This document shows positions 45,376 to 53,910 of a stretch of DNA of 64,000 nucleotides, piece after piece. Source of the stretch: Actinomadura sp. WMMA1423 (GTDB lineage: Bacteria > Actinomycetota > Actinomycetes > Streptosporangiales > Streptosporangiaceae); assembly GCF_006547145.1 (NCBI RefSeq), contig NZ_CP041244.1, positions 6,510,001-6,574,000 on the forward strand, read 5' to 3'. Positions within the stretch are counted from its first letter, which is position 1; the number at the start of each line of letters is the position of its first letter. Position numbers and translations under genes: made by a program. Under the pieces are notes generated by a model. The model was given only the letters and a program-made list of their open reading frames with translations, searched no databases and was not told the DNA's origin.

Positions 45376-46581
45376 TCAGTTTTCGTACTTGCATAGTTCC
45401 TGGCGGGCCACGGTGCGGATGTGGACCTCGTCGGGGCCGTCGAAGATGCGCATGGCGCGGACCCAGGAGTACATCGCGGCCAGCGGGGTGTCGTCGGAGA
45501 CGCCGGCGGCGCCGTGCACCTGGATCGCCCGGTCGAGCACCTCGTGCGTGATACGGGGCACGACCACCTTGATCGCGGCGATCTCCGTCCGCGCGCCCCT
45601 CGCGCCGTGCCTGTCGATCAGCCAGGCGGTCTTGAGGGTCAGCAGCCGCGCCTGCTCGATCGCCATGCGCGACTCGGCGATCTGCTCGCGGACGACGCCC
45701 TGCTTCGCCAGCGGGCCGCCGAAGGCCTCGCGGGAGAGGGCGCGGCGGCACATGAGCTCCAGCGCCCGCTCCGCCATGCCGAGCGCGCGCATGCAGTGGT
45801 GGATGCGGCCGGGCCCGAGCCGCGCCTGCGCGATCATGAACCCGTCGCCCTCGGCCGCGAGGAGGTGGGAGGCCGGCACCCGGACGTCCTCGAAGACGAT
45901 CTCCGAGTGGCCGTGCTGGTCCTGGTAGCCGAACACGGGCAGGTGCCGGACGACCCGCACGCCCGGCGCGTCGCGCGGCACGAGCACCTGCGACTGCTGC
46001 CGGTGCGCCGGGCCGTCCGGGTCGGTCTTGCCCATGACGATGAAGATCTTGCAGCGCTCGTCGGCGGCACCGGTGATGAACCACTTGCGGCCGTTGATCA
46101 CGTACTCGTCGCCGTCCCGGACGATCGAGGTGGTGATGTTGGTGGCGTCGGACGAGGCGACCTCGGGCTCGGTCATCGCGAACGCGCTGCGGATCTCCCC
46201 GTCCAGCAGGGGCCTGAGCCAGCGCTCCTTCTGCTCGTCCGTCCCGAACATGTGCAGGACTTCCATGTTCCCGGTGTCGGGCGCCGCGCAGTTGACCGCC
46301 TCGGGGGCGAGGTCCGGCGATCGTCCGGTCAGCTCGGCGAGCGTCGCGTAGTCCAGGTTCGACAGCCCGGACACGTCCGGCAGGAACAGGTTCCACAGGC
46401 CGCGCTCGCGCGCCTCGGCCTTCAGCTCCTCGACGACCGGCGGCAGCGCGTGCGGGTCGTTCTCCGCCCGCCAGGCGGCGTAGACGGCCTCGGCCGGGTA
46501 GACGCGCGCGTCCATGAACTCCTGGAGGCGGTCCCGGTAGTCGCGTGCCTTCGGGCTGGGTTCGAAGTCCATGAGCGGCAT
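45376..46581 (-). CDS. Acyl-CoA dehydrogenase (ACAD11-like)
   Basis: 401 residues from ATG; a second ATG three codons in is possible. FAD-dependent acyl-CoA dehydrogenase fold: FAMTEPEVASSDATNITTSI for FAD and substrate contact, INGRKWFITGA, GPGRIHHCMRALGMAERALE and the C-terminal QVHGAAGVSDDTPLAAMYSW. Residues resemble the ACAD10/11 and FadE subgroup that handles long-chain or 4-hydroxy acyl-CoA. A HAD protein is divergently encoded 52 bases away, echoing the HAD-kinase-ACAD fusion of human ACAD10; no kinase gene is present here. The substrate is not determinable. Confidence 0.9.
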   Translation of the reverse strand: MPLMDFEPSPKARDYRDRLQEFMDARVYPAEAVYAAWRAENDPHALPPVVEELKAEARERGLWNLFLPDVSGLSNLDYATLAELTGRSPDLAPEAVNCAAPDTGNMEVLHMFGTDEQKERWLRPLLDGEIRSAFAMTEPEVASSDATNITTSIVRDGDEYVINGRKWFITGAADERCKIFIVMGKTDPDGPAHRQQSQVLVPRDAPGVRVVRHLPVFGYQDQHGHSEIVFEDVRVPASHLLAAEGDGFMIAQARLGPGRIHHCMRALGMAERALELMCRRALSREAFGGPLAKQGVVREQIAESRMAIEQARLLTLKTAWLIDRHGARGARTEIAAIKVVVPRITHEVLDRAIQVHGAAGVSDDTPLAAMYSWVRAMRIFDGPDEVHIRTVARQELCKYEN

Positions 46582-46633
46582 TCTGACAGAACGGGATTCG
46601 GTCGTTTTGCCGGGGATCGCCTACCATCGGCCC

Positions 46634-47269
46634 GTGAGCGTCAAAGCTGTGATCACCGACTGGGGCGGCGTCCTCACCTCCCCCCTGGCCGAGGCCGTCG
46701 AGGTCTGGCTGACCGCCGACCGCATCGACGTCGAGCGCTACAAGACCGTGATGCGCGCCTGGGTGAAGCAGGCCTACGACGGCGCCGGGACCAACCCCAT
46801 CCACGGCCTGGAGGACGGGTCCCTGCCCACCGCCGAGTTCGAGCGGCTGCTCGCGGCCGAGCTGCTCACCGTCGACGGCGGCCCCGTGGAGGGCGCCGGG
46901 CTCATCGCCCGCATGTTCGGCGCGTTCGCCCCGGTCGAGCCGATGTACGACGCGCTGCGCGCGGTCCGCGCCGGGGGCGCCCGCACCGCCCTGCTGTCGA
47001 ACTCCTGGGGCAACGAGTACCCCCACGACCTGTTCGCGGAGCTCTTCGACGCGGTCGTCATCTCCTGCGAGGTCGGCATGCGCAAGCCCGACGAGCGGAT
47101 CTTCCGGCACGCCCTCGACCTGCTCGGCCTGGCCGCCGCCGAGTGCGTCTTCATAGACGACATCGAGCACAACATCCGCGCCGCCGAGGCCCTCGGCATC
47201 CGCGGCATCCTGCACACCGCCCCCGACACCACGATCGCCGAACTGCGCGGGATGGACCTGCTGCCCTGA
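46634..47269 (+). CDS. HAD-superfamily hydrolase, ACAD10/EPHX2 N-domain-like
   Basis: 211 residues from GTG. Motif I is AVITDWGGVLTSP, with nucleophile D9 but Gly-Gly where the second Asp normally stands, the DxGGVL form of ACAD10 and epoxide-hydrolase N-terminal phosphatases. Motif II is TALLSNSWG, motif III MRKPDERIF and motif IV VFIDDIEHNI. It is likely a small-molecule phosphatase. Divergence from an ACAD11-like dehydrogenase suggests a shared acyl- or hydroxyacyl-phosphate pathway (inference). DUF6912 follows 24 bases later. Confidence 0.83.
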   Translation: MSVKAVITDWGGVLTSPLAEAVEVWLTADRIDVERYKTVMRAWVKQAYDGAGTNPIHGLEDGSLPTAEFERLLAAELLTVDGGPVEGAGLIARMFGAFAPVEPMYDALRAVRAGGARTALLSNSWGNEYPHDLFAELFDAVVISCEVGMRKPDERIFRHALDLLGLAAAECVFIDDIEHNIRAAEALGIRGILHTAPDTTIAELRGMDLLP

Positions 47270-47293
47270 CGGTCTGGCAGACTGCAGACCGTC

Positions 47294-47803
47294 ATGCGCG
47301 TCTACCTTCCGTCCACGCTCACGCTGCTCGCCGGCGTCCACTCCGCCCGGGAGATCGGCCCTGCGCCGCTCGCCGCCCACGCGGTCACGCCCGCGCTGCG
47401 CGAGTGGTACGCGGGCGGCGACCTGGAGGAGCTGGAGTACGCGGCGATGACCGCCGCCGCCCGCTCCTCGCTGCGCCTGCTCGCCGCCGACCCGTCCGTC
47501 CCGCCGCGCCGGGTCGTGCTGGCCGCCGAGGTCCCCGACGACCAGGTCTCCTGGGCCCGCGGCGACGCCGCGCTCGGCAACGGCGACCGGGCCCTCGTCG
47601 AGCTCGCCGCCCCCGTCCCGTGGAAGCGGATCGCCTCCGGCCACGTCGACGACTCCGGCGCCGAGCCCGACATCGCCGCCGCGGCGCTGGCCCTCGCGGC
47701 CGCCGACGCCGGCGACGACGACGCCCGCTTCACCGTGGACGGCGCCGAGGGCCACGAGCTCCTCTGGTACGCCACCCAGGAACTCGTCCACCTCCTCGAC
47801 TAG
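47294..47803 (+). CDS. DUF6912-family protein
   Basis: 169 residues from ATG. The start MRVYLPSTLTLL and the end DGAEGHELLWYATQELVHLL are the conserved ends of a small actinobacterial family of unknown function. It is soluble, Ala-rich, with no signal peptide. The middle holds VVLAAEVPDDQVSWARGD. It follows the HAD gene by 24 bases and probably shares its transcript. Confidence 0.78.
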   Translation: MRVYLPSTLTLLAGVHSAREIGPAPLAAHAVTPALREWYAGGDLEELEYAAMTAAARSSLRLLAADPSVPPRRVVLAAEVPDDQVSWARGDAALGNGDRALVELAAPVPWKRIASGHVDDSGAEPDIAAAALALAAADAGDDDARFTVDGAEGHELLWYATQELVHLLD

Positions 47804-47869
47804 CGGCACGGGCGCGGGGTAGGTCCCCCGGCACGTCGACAATGCCGTCGGATCGCAGGGGGACGTCAG

Positions 47870-49498
47870 ATGGACGCCGTCACCGCCGTGCCGGTTCCGA
47901 TGAACGAACCGGTCAGGACGCACGCGCCGGGGAGCCCAGAGCGGGCCGCGCTGGAAGCCGCGATCAAGGAGCTGGGCGGGGCGCAGACCGAGCTGACGAT
48001 GGCGATCGGGGACGAGCGGCGCATGGGCGCGGGCACGCCCGTCGACGTCGTCGAGCCGCACGACCACGGGCACGTGCTCGGCCGGATGGGCGAGGCCACC
48101 GAGGCGGACGTGACCGAGGCGATCGCCGCGGCGCGGGAGGCGGCGCCCGCCTGGCGGGCGATGTCCTTCGACGACCGCGCCGCGATCTTCCTGCGCGCCG
48201 CCGAGCTGCTCGCCGGGCCGTGGCGGGCCACGCTGAACGCCGCGACGATCCTCGGCCAGTCCAAGTCGGTGCAGCAGGCCGAGATCGACGCCGCCTGCGA
48301 GCTGATCGACTTCTGGCGTTTCAACGCCTCGTACGCGCGGCAGATCCACGAGCAGCAGCCGCTGTCACCGCCGGGGGTGTGGAACAGGCTGGAGTACCGG
48401 CCCCTGGAGGGCTTCGTCCTCGCCATCACCCCGTTCAACTTCACCGCGATCGCCGGGAACCTGCCGACCGCGCCCGCCCTGATGGGCAACGTCGTGGTGT
48501 GGAAGCCGTCCCCGACGCAGCAGCTCGCCGCCCACCACACGATGCGCCTGCTGGAGGCCGCCGGCCTCCCGCCCGGCGTGATCAACATGGTCACCGGCAA
48601 CGGCGGCGCCGTCTCCGCGGTGGCCCTGCGCCACCCCGAGCTCGCCGGCCTGCACTTCACCGGATCGGTCGCCACCTTCCAGAACCTGTGGCGGACGATC
48701 GGCGAGAACATCTCCGGCTACCGCGGCTACCCGCGGATCGTCGGCGAGACCGGCGGCAAGGACTTCGTCGTCGCGCACCCCTCCGCCGACCCGGCCGTGC
48801 TGAAGACGGCCCTCGTGCGCGGGGCCTTCGAGTACCAGGGCCAGAAGTGCTCCGCCGCGTCCCGCGCGTACGTCCCGCGCTCCATCTGGGACGGCATGCG
48901 CGACGACTTCTGCGCCGAGGTCGACGCCCTCACCATGGGCGACGTCGCCGACGACCTGTCCGCCTTCATGGGCGCCGTGATCGACGACCGCGCCTTCGCC
49001 AAGCACCGCCGCGCCATCGAGCGCGCCCGCGGGACCGACGGCCTGCGGATCCTCGCCGGGGGCGAGTTCGACGACTCGCGCGGCTACTTCGTGCGCCCCA
49101 CGGTCCTGGAGTCCTCCGACCCGACCGACGAGATCTTCACCACCGAGTACTTCGGCCCGATCCTGGGCGTCCACGTCTACGACGACGCCGACTACGACGG
49201 CGTCCTGACCCAGATGGAGGGCGTCTCCGACTACGCCCTCACCGGCGCGGTCATCGCGGGCGACCGCGCCGCCGTCGCCGAGGCCACCGAGCGGCTCCGC
49301 TTCGCCGCCGGCAACTTCTACGTCAACGACAAGCCGACGGGCTCGATCGTCGGCCAGCAGCCGTTCGGCGGCGCCCGCGCCTCCGGCACCAACGACAAGG
49401 CGGGCTCGATCTTCAACCTCACCCGCTGGACGAGCGCCCGCTCCATCAAGGAGACCTTCGTCCCGCCCACCGACCACCGCTACCCGCACATGGGCTGA
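47870..49498 (+). CDS. pruA: L-glutamate gamma-semialdehyde dehydrogenase
   Basis: 542 residues from ATG. It oxidises glutamate semialdehyde (from proline) to glutamate with NAD. Seen: FVLAITPFNFTAIAGNLP, VVWKPSPTQQLAAH, LHFTGSVATF, the Glu in IVGETGGKDF, the catalytic Cys in YQGQKCSAASRAYVP, and EIFTTEYFGPILGVHVY. This is the stand-alone form (PruA/RocA) without a proline dehydrogenase domain, and no putA/prodh gene is adjacent. Length is typical. Confidence 0.95.
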   Translation: MDAVTAVPVPMNEPVRTHAPGSPERAALEAAIKELGGAQTELTMAIGDERRMGAGTPVDVVEPHDHGHVLGRMGEATEADVTEAIAAAREAAPAWRAMSFDDRAAIFLRAAELLAGPWRATLNAATILGQSKSVQQAEIDAACELIDFWRFNASYARQIHEQQPLSPPGVWNRLEYRPLEGFVLAITPFNFTAIAGNLPTAPALMGNVVVWKPSPTQQLAAHHTMRLLEAAGLPPGVINMVTGNGGAVSAVALRHPELAGLHFTGSVATFQNLWRTIGENISGYRGYPRIVGETGGKDFVVAHPSADPAVLKTALVRGAFEYQGQKCSAASRAYVPRSIWDGMRDDFCAEVDALTMGDVADDLSAFMGAVIDDRAFAKHRRAIERARGTDGLRILAGGEFDDSRGYFVRPTVLESSDPTDEIFTTEYFGPILGVHVYDDADYDGVLTQMEGVSDYALTGAVIAGDRAAVAEATERLRFAAGNFYVNDKPTGSIVGQQPFGGARASGTNDKAGSIFNLTRWTSARSIKETFVPPTDHRYPHMG

Positions 49499-49619
49499 CG
49501 CTCCCTCGCCGGGACCTCTTCACCACCGGTCGAAGGGGTGGGAGGCTTGACGATAGGCTCGCCTCGCCGCCCGCTGGACGGCGCCTGTGCACACCCCCTG
49601 GAGCCGTCATGGGAACGGG

Positions 49620-50330
49620 ATGTCGACGCTGAACCGTCTCGTGCTGTGGAACATCGACCACACCCTGGTCGACGTCGGACGGATCACCCGGGACGCCTAT
49701 GCCGAGGCGTTCCAGCGGATCATCGGGCGGCCGCTGCTGCGCCTGGCGCCCACCCCCGGCCGCACCGAATCCGAGATCATTTTCGAGACCCTGGCGTTCA
49801 ACGACGTCATCACCACCGACGACCACCTGCCCGCCTTCTTCGACGCGCTGGCCGAGGCGTTCGCGAGCCGCCGCGCCGACCTGCGCGCGCACGGCCGGGT
49901 CCTCGCCGGCGCCGGGGAGGCCGTCGAGGCGCTCGCGCACGTGCCCGGCGTCGTGCAGTCGGTGCTGACCGGATCGCTCCAGCCCAACGCCGTGCTCAAG
50001 GTGACCGAGCTGGGCCTCGCCGGGCGCCTCGACCTGGAGGCCGGCGGCTACGAGAACGGGGTCTACAGCAAGGCCGCGCTGCTGGAGCTCGCCCGCACCC
50101 GCGCGGGGGAACGGCACGGCGCCCGCTACCCCGAGTCGGCGACCGTCTACATCGCCGACTCGCCCCGCGACGTCCAGGCCGCGCGCATCGCCCGCTCGCC
50201 GGTCATCGCCGTCGCCACCGGCAGCGCCACCGAGGCCGAGCTCCGCTCCGCCGGGGCGGACAGGGTCCTGGCGACGCTCGCCGACACGAACGCGGTGGTC
50301 GGCGCGGTAGCCGATCTGACCCGTATGTGA
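49620..50330 (+). CDS. HAD-superfamily protein lacking the nucleophilic aspartate
   Basis: 236 residues from ATG at 49620 behind GGGAACGGG; a GTG 11 codons upstream is possible. The fold follows HAD IA phosphatases: motif II VLTGSLQPNAV, a cap domain (ESEIIFETLAFNDVI) and motif IV ATVYIADSPRDVQAA. Motif I, however, reads LVLWNIDHTLVDV: Asn (codon AAC) replaces the first Asp that forms the phospho-aspartyl intermediate, while the second Asp is kept. Phosphatase activity is therefore doubtful. A lineage variant, a binding role or a sequencing change cannot be told apart here. Confidence 0.8.
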   Translation: MSTLNRLVLWNIDHTLVDVGRITRDAYAEAFQRIIGRPLLRLAPTPGRTESEIIFETLAFNDVITTDDHLPAFFDALAEAFASRRADLRAHGRVLAGAGEAVEALAHVPGVVQSVLTGSLQPNAVLKVTELGLAGRLDLEAGGYENGVYSKAALLELARTRAGERHGARYPESATVYIADSPRDVQAARIARSPVIAVATGSATEAELRSAGADRVLATLADTNAVVGAVADLTRM

Positions 50331-50447
50331 GGCTCGCCCCGCTGATAATGGCCGCGGACGGGACAAGGTTGTCACCCCGGAAGGGCAGCGCCACCGCCAC
50401 GCCGTGGATAACTTCGAGTAATCACTTGATGACGAGGAGTGATTCAC

Positions 50448-50762
50448 TTGACGTGTCGTGCGCTCGCCCTGTCCACCGTCGCCGCGGCGGTCCTCGGCGC
50501 CACCGCGCTCATCATGACCACGCCCCCCGGCGACCCCGTCCAGGCCGGCTCCGAACGCGCCGGGGAGATCTCGGTGTGCGAGCGGGTGGACTCGCGGATC
50601 CCCCAGGTCCAGGGACATGACTGCAGCCCCGGCCAGTGGGGCGCGGTCTCGGACTTCACCATCGTCGACCGCCGCAACAACGACACCTACCACTGCCCCA
50701 CCGGCGCGGCCGAGGGCTCCCTGTGGGTCAGCGGCCAGGGCTGCCGGTTCCTGCGGGGCTGA
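50448..50762 (+). CDS. Small secreted Cys-containing protein
   Basis: About 104 residues. TTG at 50448 is preferred because GAGGAG ends 8 bases before it; GTG at 50439 would overlap that site. A signal peptide (ALALSTVAAAVLGATALIM) is followed by a mature part of about 75 residues with four Cys (CERVDS, HDCSPG, YHCPTG, QGCRFL) that could form two disulfides. It ends in GSLWVSGQGCRFLRG. I do not recognise the family. The protein is probably exported. Confidence 0.65.
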   Translation: MTCRALALSTVAAAVLGATALIMTTPPGDPVQAGSERAGEISVCERVDSRIPQVQGHDCSPGQWGAVSDFTIVDRRNNDTYHCPTGAAEGSLWVSGQGCRFLRG

Positions 50763-50899
50763 TCCCCCTCCCCGCGACGCCGCGTCGCCGCGCGCGGCCG
50801 CCCTACATACCGCCGAGCATGCCGGTGTGCCCCCTTCGACCTGCCCTTCTCCCGGGTGTGTGGGGAGGGGGGATGCGCGGGGCATGTTCTGTGTGGGGC

Positions 50900-50965
50900 C
50901 CCGGGGTTGCCCCGGGAGGTGTTCTGCCCTGCGATAGGACGGGTTGACCTGCGACAGGACGGGTT
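50900..50965. repeat. Hairpin and 18-base tandem repeat upstream of acetoacetyl-CoA synthetase
   Basis: The 304-base gap 50763-51066 has no gene. It holds a CCCGGGG-ttg-CCCCGGG hairpin (50900-50916), then CCTGCGATAGGACGGGTT (50928-50945) repeated once at 50948-50965 with one mismatch, a 20-base period. The repeat may be a pair of same-face protein sites or simple duplication. Confidence 0.5.
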
Positions 50966-51066
50966 CCGGGGCTTGGCGGCGGGCGCGGCGGGCAAGTTGC
51001 GCGGTGTGCCGGGCGAGCCCGATATTGGGATGGCCGTGCGGCGTGGCGCGGCGGGGAGGGAGACAG

Positions 51067-53022
51067 ATGGCCCGCGAGGTATCCGAGGGTTCGGCGCTTT
51101 GGGAGCCGTCGGAGGAGGTGGTCGCGAACGCGCGGGTCACGCGGTTCGTCCACTGGCTGGGGGACCGGGGCGTCCTCGCCGAGTCCTACGACGAGCTCTG
51201 GCGCTGGTCCGTCACGGAGGTCGACGCGTTCTGGGACGCGATCTGGTCGTACTTCCAGGTCGTCGGCGAGCGCGGCGACGGGCCCGTCCGGACGGGCGGC
51301 CCCATGCCGGTCGACGGCCTGAAGTGGTTCCCCGGCGCGACCCTCAACTACGCGGCGAACGCGCTGCGCCGGGCGCAGGAGTCGCCCGACGATACGGCCG
51401 TGGTCTTCCGCTCGGAGGCGGGCGGGCACCGGGTGCTGACGCACCGGGAGCTGGCGCTGCACGTCGCCGAGGTCCGCGCGGGCCTGGCCGAGCTGGGCGT
51501 GGGCAAGGGCGACCGGGTCGCCGCCTACATCCCGAACATCCCCGAGGCGCTGATCTGCTTCCTGGCCACGGCGTCGCTCGGGGCGGTGTGGTCGTCGTGC
51601 TCTCCCGACTTCGGGTCCTCGTCGGTGATCGACCGGTTCGCGCAGATCGAGCCCAAGGTCCTGATCGCCGTGGACGGCTACGCCTACAACGGCAAGCGGT
51701 TCGACCGGCGCGAGATCGTCGGCGAGATCGAGGCCGCGCTGCCGAGCCTGGCCGCCACCGTCCTCGTCCCCTACCTGGACCCGGCCGCGACCCCCGAGGG
51801 GCTGCGCGTCGGCATGCACTACGGCGAGCTTCCCCGGCAGGGCCACGACACCCTGGAGTTCGAGGCCGTCCCGTTCGACCATCCGCTGTGGGTCGTGTAC
51901 TCCTCCGGGACGACCGGCCTGCCGAAGCCGATCGTCCACGGCCACGGCGGCGTGGTGCTGGAGCACCTCAAGGCCCTGTCCTTCCACCAGGACCTCGGCC
52001 CAGGGGACGTGTTCTTCTGGTACACCACCACCGGCTGGATGATGTGGAACTACCTCATCGGCGGCCTGCTGGTGGGCTCCACCGTCGTCATGTACGACGG
52101 CGCCCCCCTCGACCTCTGGACGCTCGCCGCGGAGACCGGCGTCACCTACATGGGCGTCGGGGCGCCCTACATCACGGCCTCGCAGAAGGAGGGGCGCCGC
52201 CCCGGCGAGGAGCACGACCTGTCCGGCCTGCGCGGCATCGGCTCCACCGGCTCGCCGCTCCCGCCCGAGGGCTTCGCCTGGGTGTACGAGGCGGTCGGAC
52301 GCGACCTGCTGCTCGGCTCCTTCTCCGGCGGGACCGACCTGTGCACCGGCTTCGTCGGCCCGTCGCCCCTGCTGCCGCTGCGCGCCGGCGTCATCCAGTG
52401 CCGGGGCCTCGGCGCCAAGGTGGAGGCCTTCACCGAGGACGGCAAGCCCGTGACCGACGAGGTGGGCGAGCTGGTCATCACCGAGCCCATGCCGTCCATG
52501 CCCGTGTACTTCTGGCACGACGAGGACGGCGAGCGCTACCGCGGCTCCTACTTCGACATGTACCCGGGCGTGTGGCGGCACGGCGACTGGATCAAGATCC
52601 TTCCGGACGGCGGCTGCGTCATCTACGGGCGCTCCGACTCCACGCTCAACCGCGGCGGCGTCCGCATGGGCACGTCCGACTTCTACCGCGTCGTCGAGGC
52701 GTTCGACGAGATCACCGACAGCCTCGTCATCGACACCGGGCGCCTCGGGCAGGAGGGCCGGCTGCTCCTCTACGTCCAGCTCGCGGAGGGCGCGTCGCTC
52801 ACCGACGAGCTGGTGGCGGAGCTGCGCGGGCGGATCCGGTCCGCGCTGTCGCCCCGGCACGTCCCGGACGAGATCACCGCCGTCCCCGGCATCCCGCGCA
52901 CGCTGTCCGGCAAGAAGCTGGAGGTCCCGGTCCGCAAGATCCTCCAGGGGACCCCGGTCGACAAGGCCGCCAACCGCGACTCCATGGCCAATCCCGAGGT
53001 CCTCCCCCACTTCACCCCGTAG
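51067..53022 (+). CDS. Acetoacetyl-CoA synthetase
   Basis: 651 residues from ATG behind GGGAGGGAGA. Adenylate-forming enzyme: an N-terminal ACAS domain, WVVYSSGTTGLPKPIVHGHG (P-loop), FFWYTTTGWMMWNYLIGGLL, YGRSDSTLNRGGVRMG (hinge) and the catalytic Lys in RTLSGKKLEVPVRK. The GGLL/TGW pattern and length fit acetoacetate-CoA ligase rather than acetyl-CoA synthetase. It activates acetoacetate for polyketide, butyrate or ketone use. The upstream in-frame extension runs through the tandem repeat and is not supported. Confidence 0.92.
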   Translation: MAREVSEGSALWEPSEEVVANARVTRFVHWLGDRGVLAESYDELWRWSVTEVDAFWDAIWSYFQVVGERGDGPVRTGGPMPVDGLKWFPGATLNYAANALRRAQESPDDTAVVFRSEAGGHRVLTHRELALHVAEVRAGLAELGVGKGDRVAAYIPNIPEALICFLATASLGAVWSSCSPDFGSSSVIDRFAQIEPKVLIAVDGYAYNGKRFDRREIVGEIEAALPSLAATVLVPYLDPAATPEGLRVGMHYGELPRQGHDTLEFEAVPFDHPLWVVYSSGTTGLPKPIVHGHGGVVLEHLKALSFHQDLGPGDVFFWYTTTGWMMWNYLIGGLLVGSTVVMYDGAPLDLWTLAAETGVTYMGVGAPYITASQKEGRRPGEEHDLSGLRGIGSTGSPLPPEGFAWVYEAVGRDLLLGSFSGGTDLCTGFVGPSPLLPLRAGVIQCRGLGAKVEAFTEDGKPVTDEVGELVITEPMPSMPVYFWHDEDGERYRGSYFDMYPGVWRHGDWIKILPDGGCVIYGRSDSTLNRGGVRMGTSDFYRVVEAFDEITDSLVIDTGRLGQEGRLLLYVQLAEGASLTDELVAELRGRIRSALSPRHVPDEITAVPGIPRTLSGKKLEVPVRKILQGTPVDKAANRDSMANPEVLPHFTP

Positions 53023-53033
53023 CCTTTCGCCCC

Positions 53034-53627
53034 TCACCCCTTGGAGGCGGCGTAGGCGAGGATGTCGCGCCGGCGGTAGAGGCGGCGGACGCGCCCTCCT
53101 CCGAGGGGCTCCACCCGGGCGGGCTCCGGCCAGCCCGCGGGCGGGCGCCTGGCGTAGACGGTGACGCTCGTCTGCGCCAGGCCGAGGATGCGGGCCGCGT
53201 CGGCCAGGGTGACCAGGTCGTCCGGCCCCTCCTCGGCGGGGCGCTCCGCGAGGGCGCGGTACCAGGCCGTCCAGGCGGCCTCGTCCCAGTACAGGGCCTT
53301 GCCGGCGCGGTACGCCGCGTCGGGGTGGCCGTTGGACGCGCGGTCCGCCCAGAGCTGCTTGAGGCGGTGCCGGCTCACGCCGTGGCGTTCCGCGAGCTCG
53401 TCGCGGGTGGCGAGGCCGGGCGGGACGTCCCGGGAGCGGCGCGCCTCGTACCAGCGGTCCCACTCGTCCGCGTCCCAGGCGAGCTGCGAGCCGACCGTCC
53501 CCACCGGCTCGGGGTGGCCGTTGGAGGCGCGCTCGCGGTACCACTTCTCCAGGGTGCTGCGGCCGAGCCCGTGCTCGTCCATGAGTTCGGCCCGCGTGCG
53601 GACGCGGCGGCCTTCGAGTGTCGCCAT
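53034..53627 (-). CDS. Protein of three tandem helix-turn-helix modules
   Basis: 197 residues from ATG behind GGGAGA. Three consecutive units of about 60 residues each begin with an HTH: TRAELMDEHGLGRSTLEKWY, TRDELAERHGVSRHRLKQLW and TLADAARILGLAQTSVTVYA. Each is followed by a wing-like stretch; in units 1 and 2 this is RASNGHP-(E/D) and then a LAWDADEWDRWYEAR or LYWDEAAWTAWYRAL helix, and in unit 3 GGGRVRRLYRRRDILAY. Unit 3 resembles the excisionase/MerR-superfamily DNA-binding fold. It may recognise an extended, repetitive site. No nearby mobile element explains it. It is convergent with the acetoacetyl-CoA synthetase gene, 11 bases apart. Confidence 0.75.
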   Translation of the reverse strand: MATLEGRRVRTRAELMDEHGLGRSTLEKWYRERASNGHPEPVGTVGSQLAWDADEWDRWYEARRSRDVPPGLATRDELAERHGVSRHRLKQLWADRASNGHPDAAYRAGKALYWDEAAWTAWYRALAERPAEEGPDDLVTLADAARILGLAQTSVTVYARRPPAGWPEPARVEPLGGGRVRRLYRRRDILAYAASKG

Positions 53628-53910
53628 GCGGTCAGTCTCCCGCGTGCGGCGCCGTTCCGCCGCGCGCCACCGCCGCCGGAGGGGCCCGGTTCCGTAGTGA
53701 CATCGGGCGCGCCCCCGGCGCCGGGGATGCGGCGCCATTAGGGTGGTACCCGACCCGAAAGCTGGCCGCCGGAGGCGATGTTCCGGTTCGCTCCGAATGA
53801 TCGCGAGATCGGGTGAACTTGCCTCGTGTCTCGCGCGTCACACAGTCGGAGGGGTGATCCGGGTCGGGGCTCGCTCGGTCCGTCGATCAAGGAGAGGGAC
53901 GGTTCCACGC

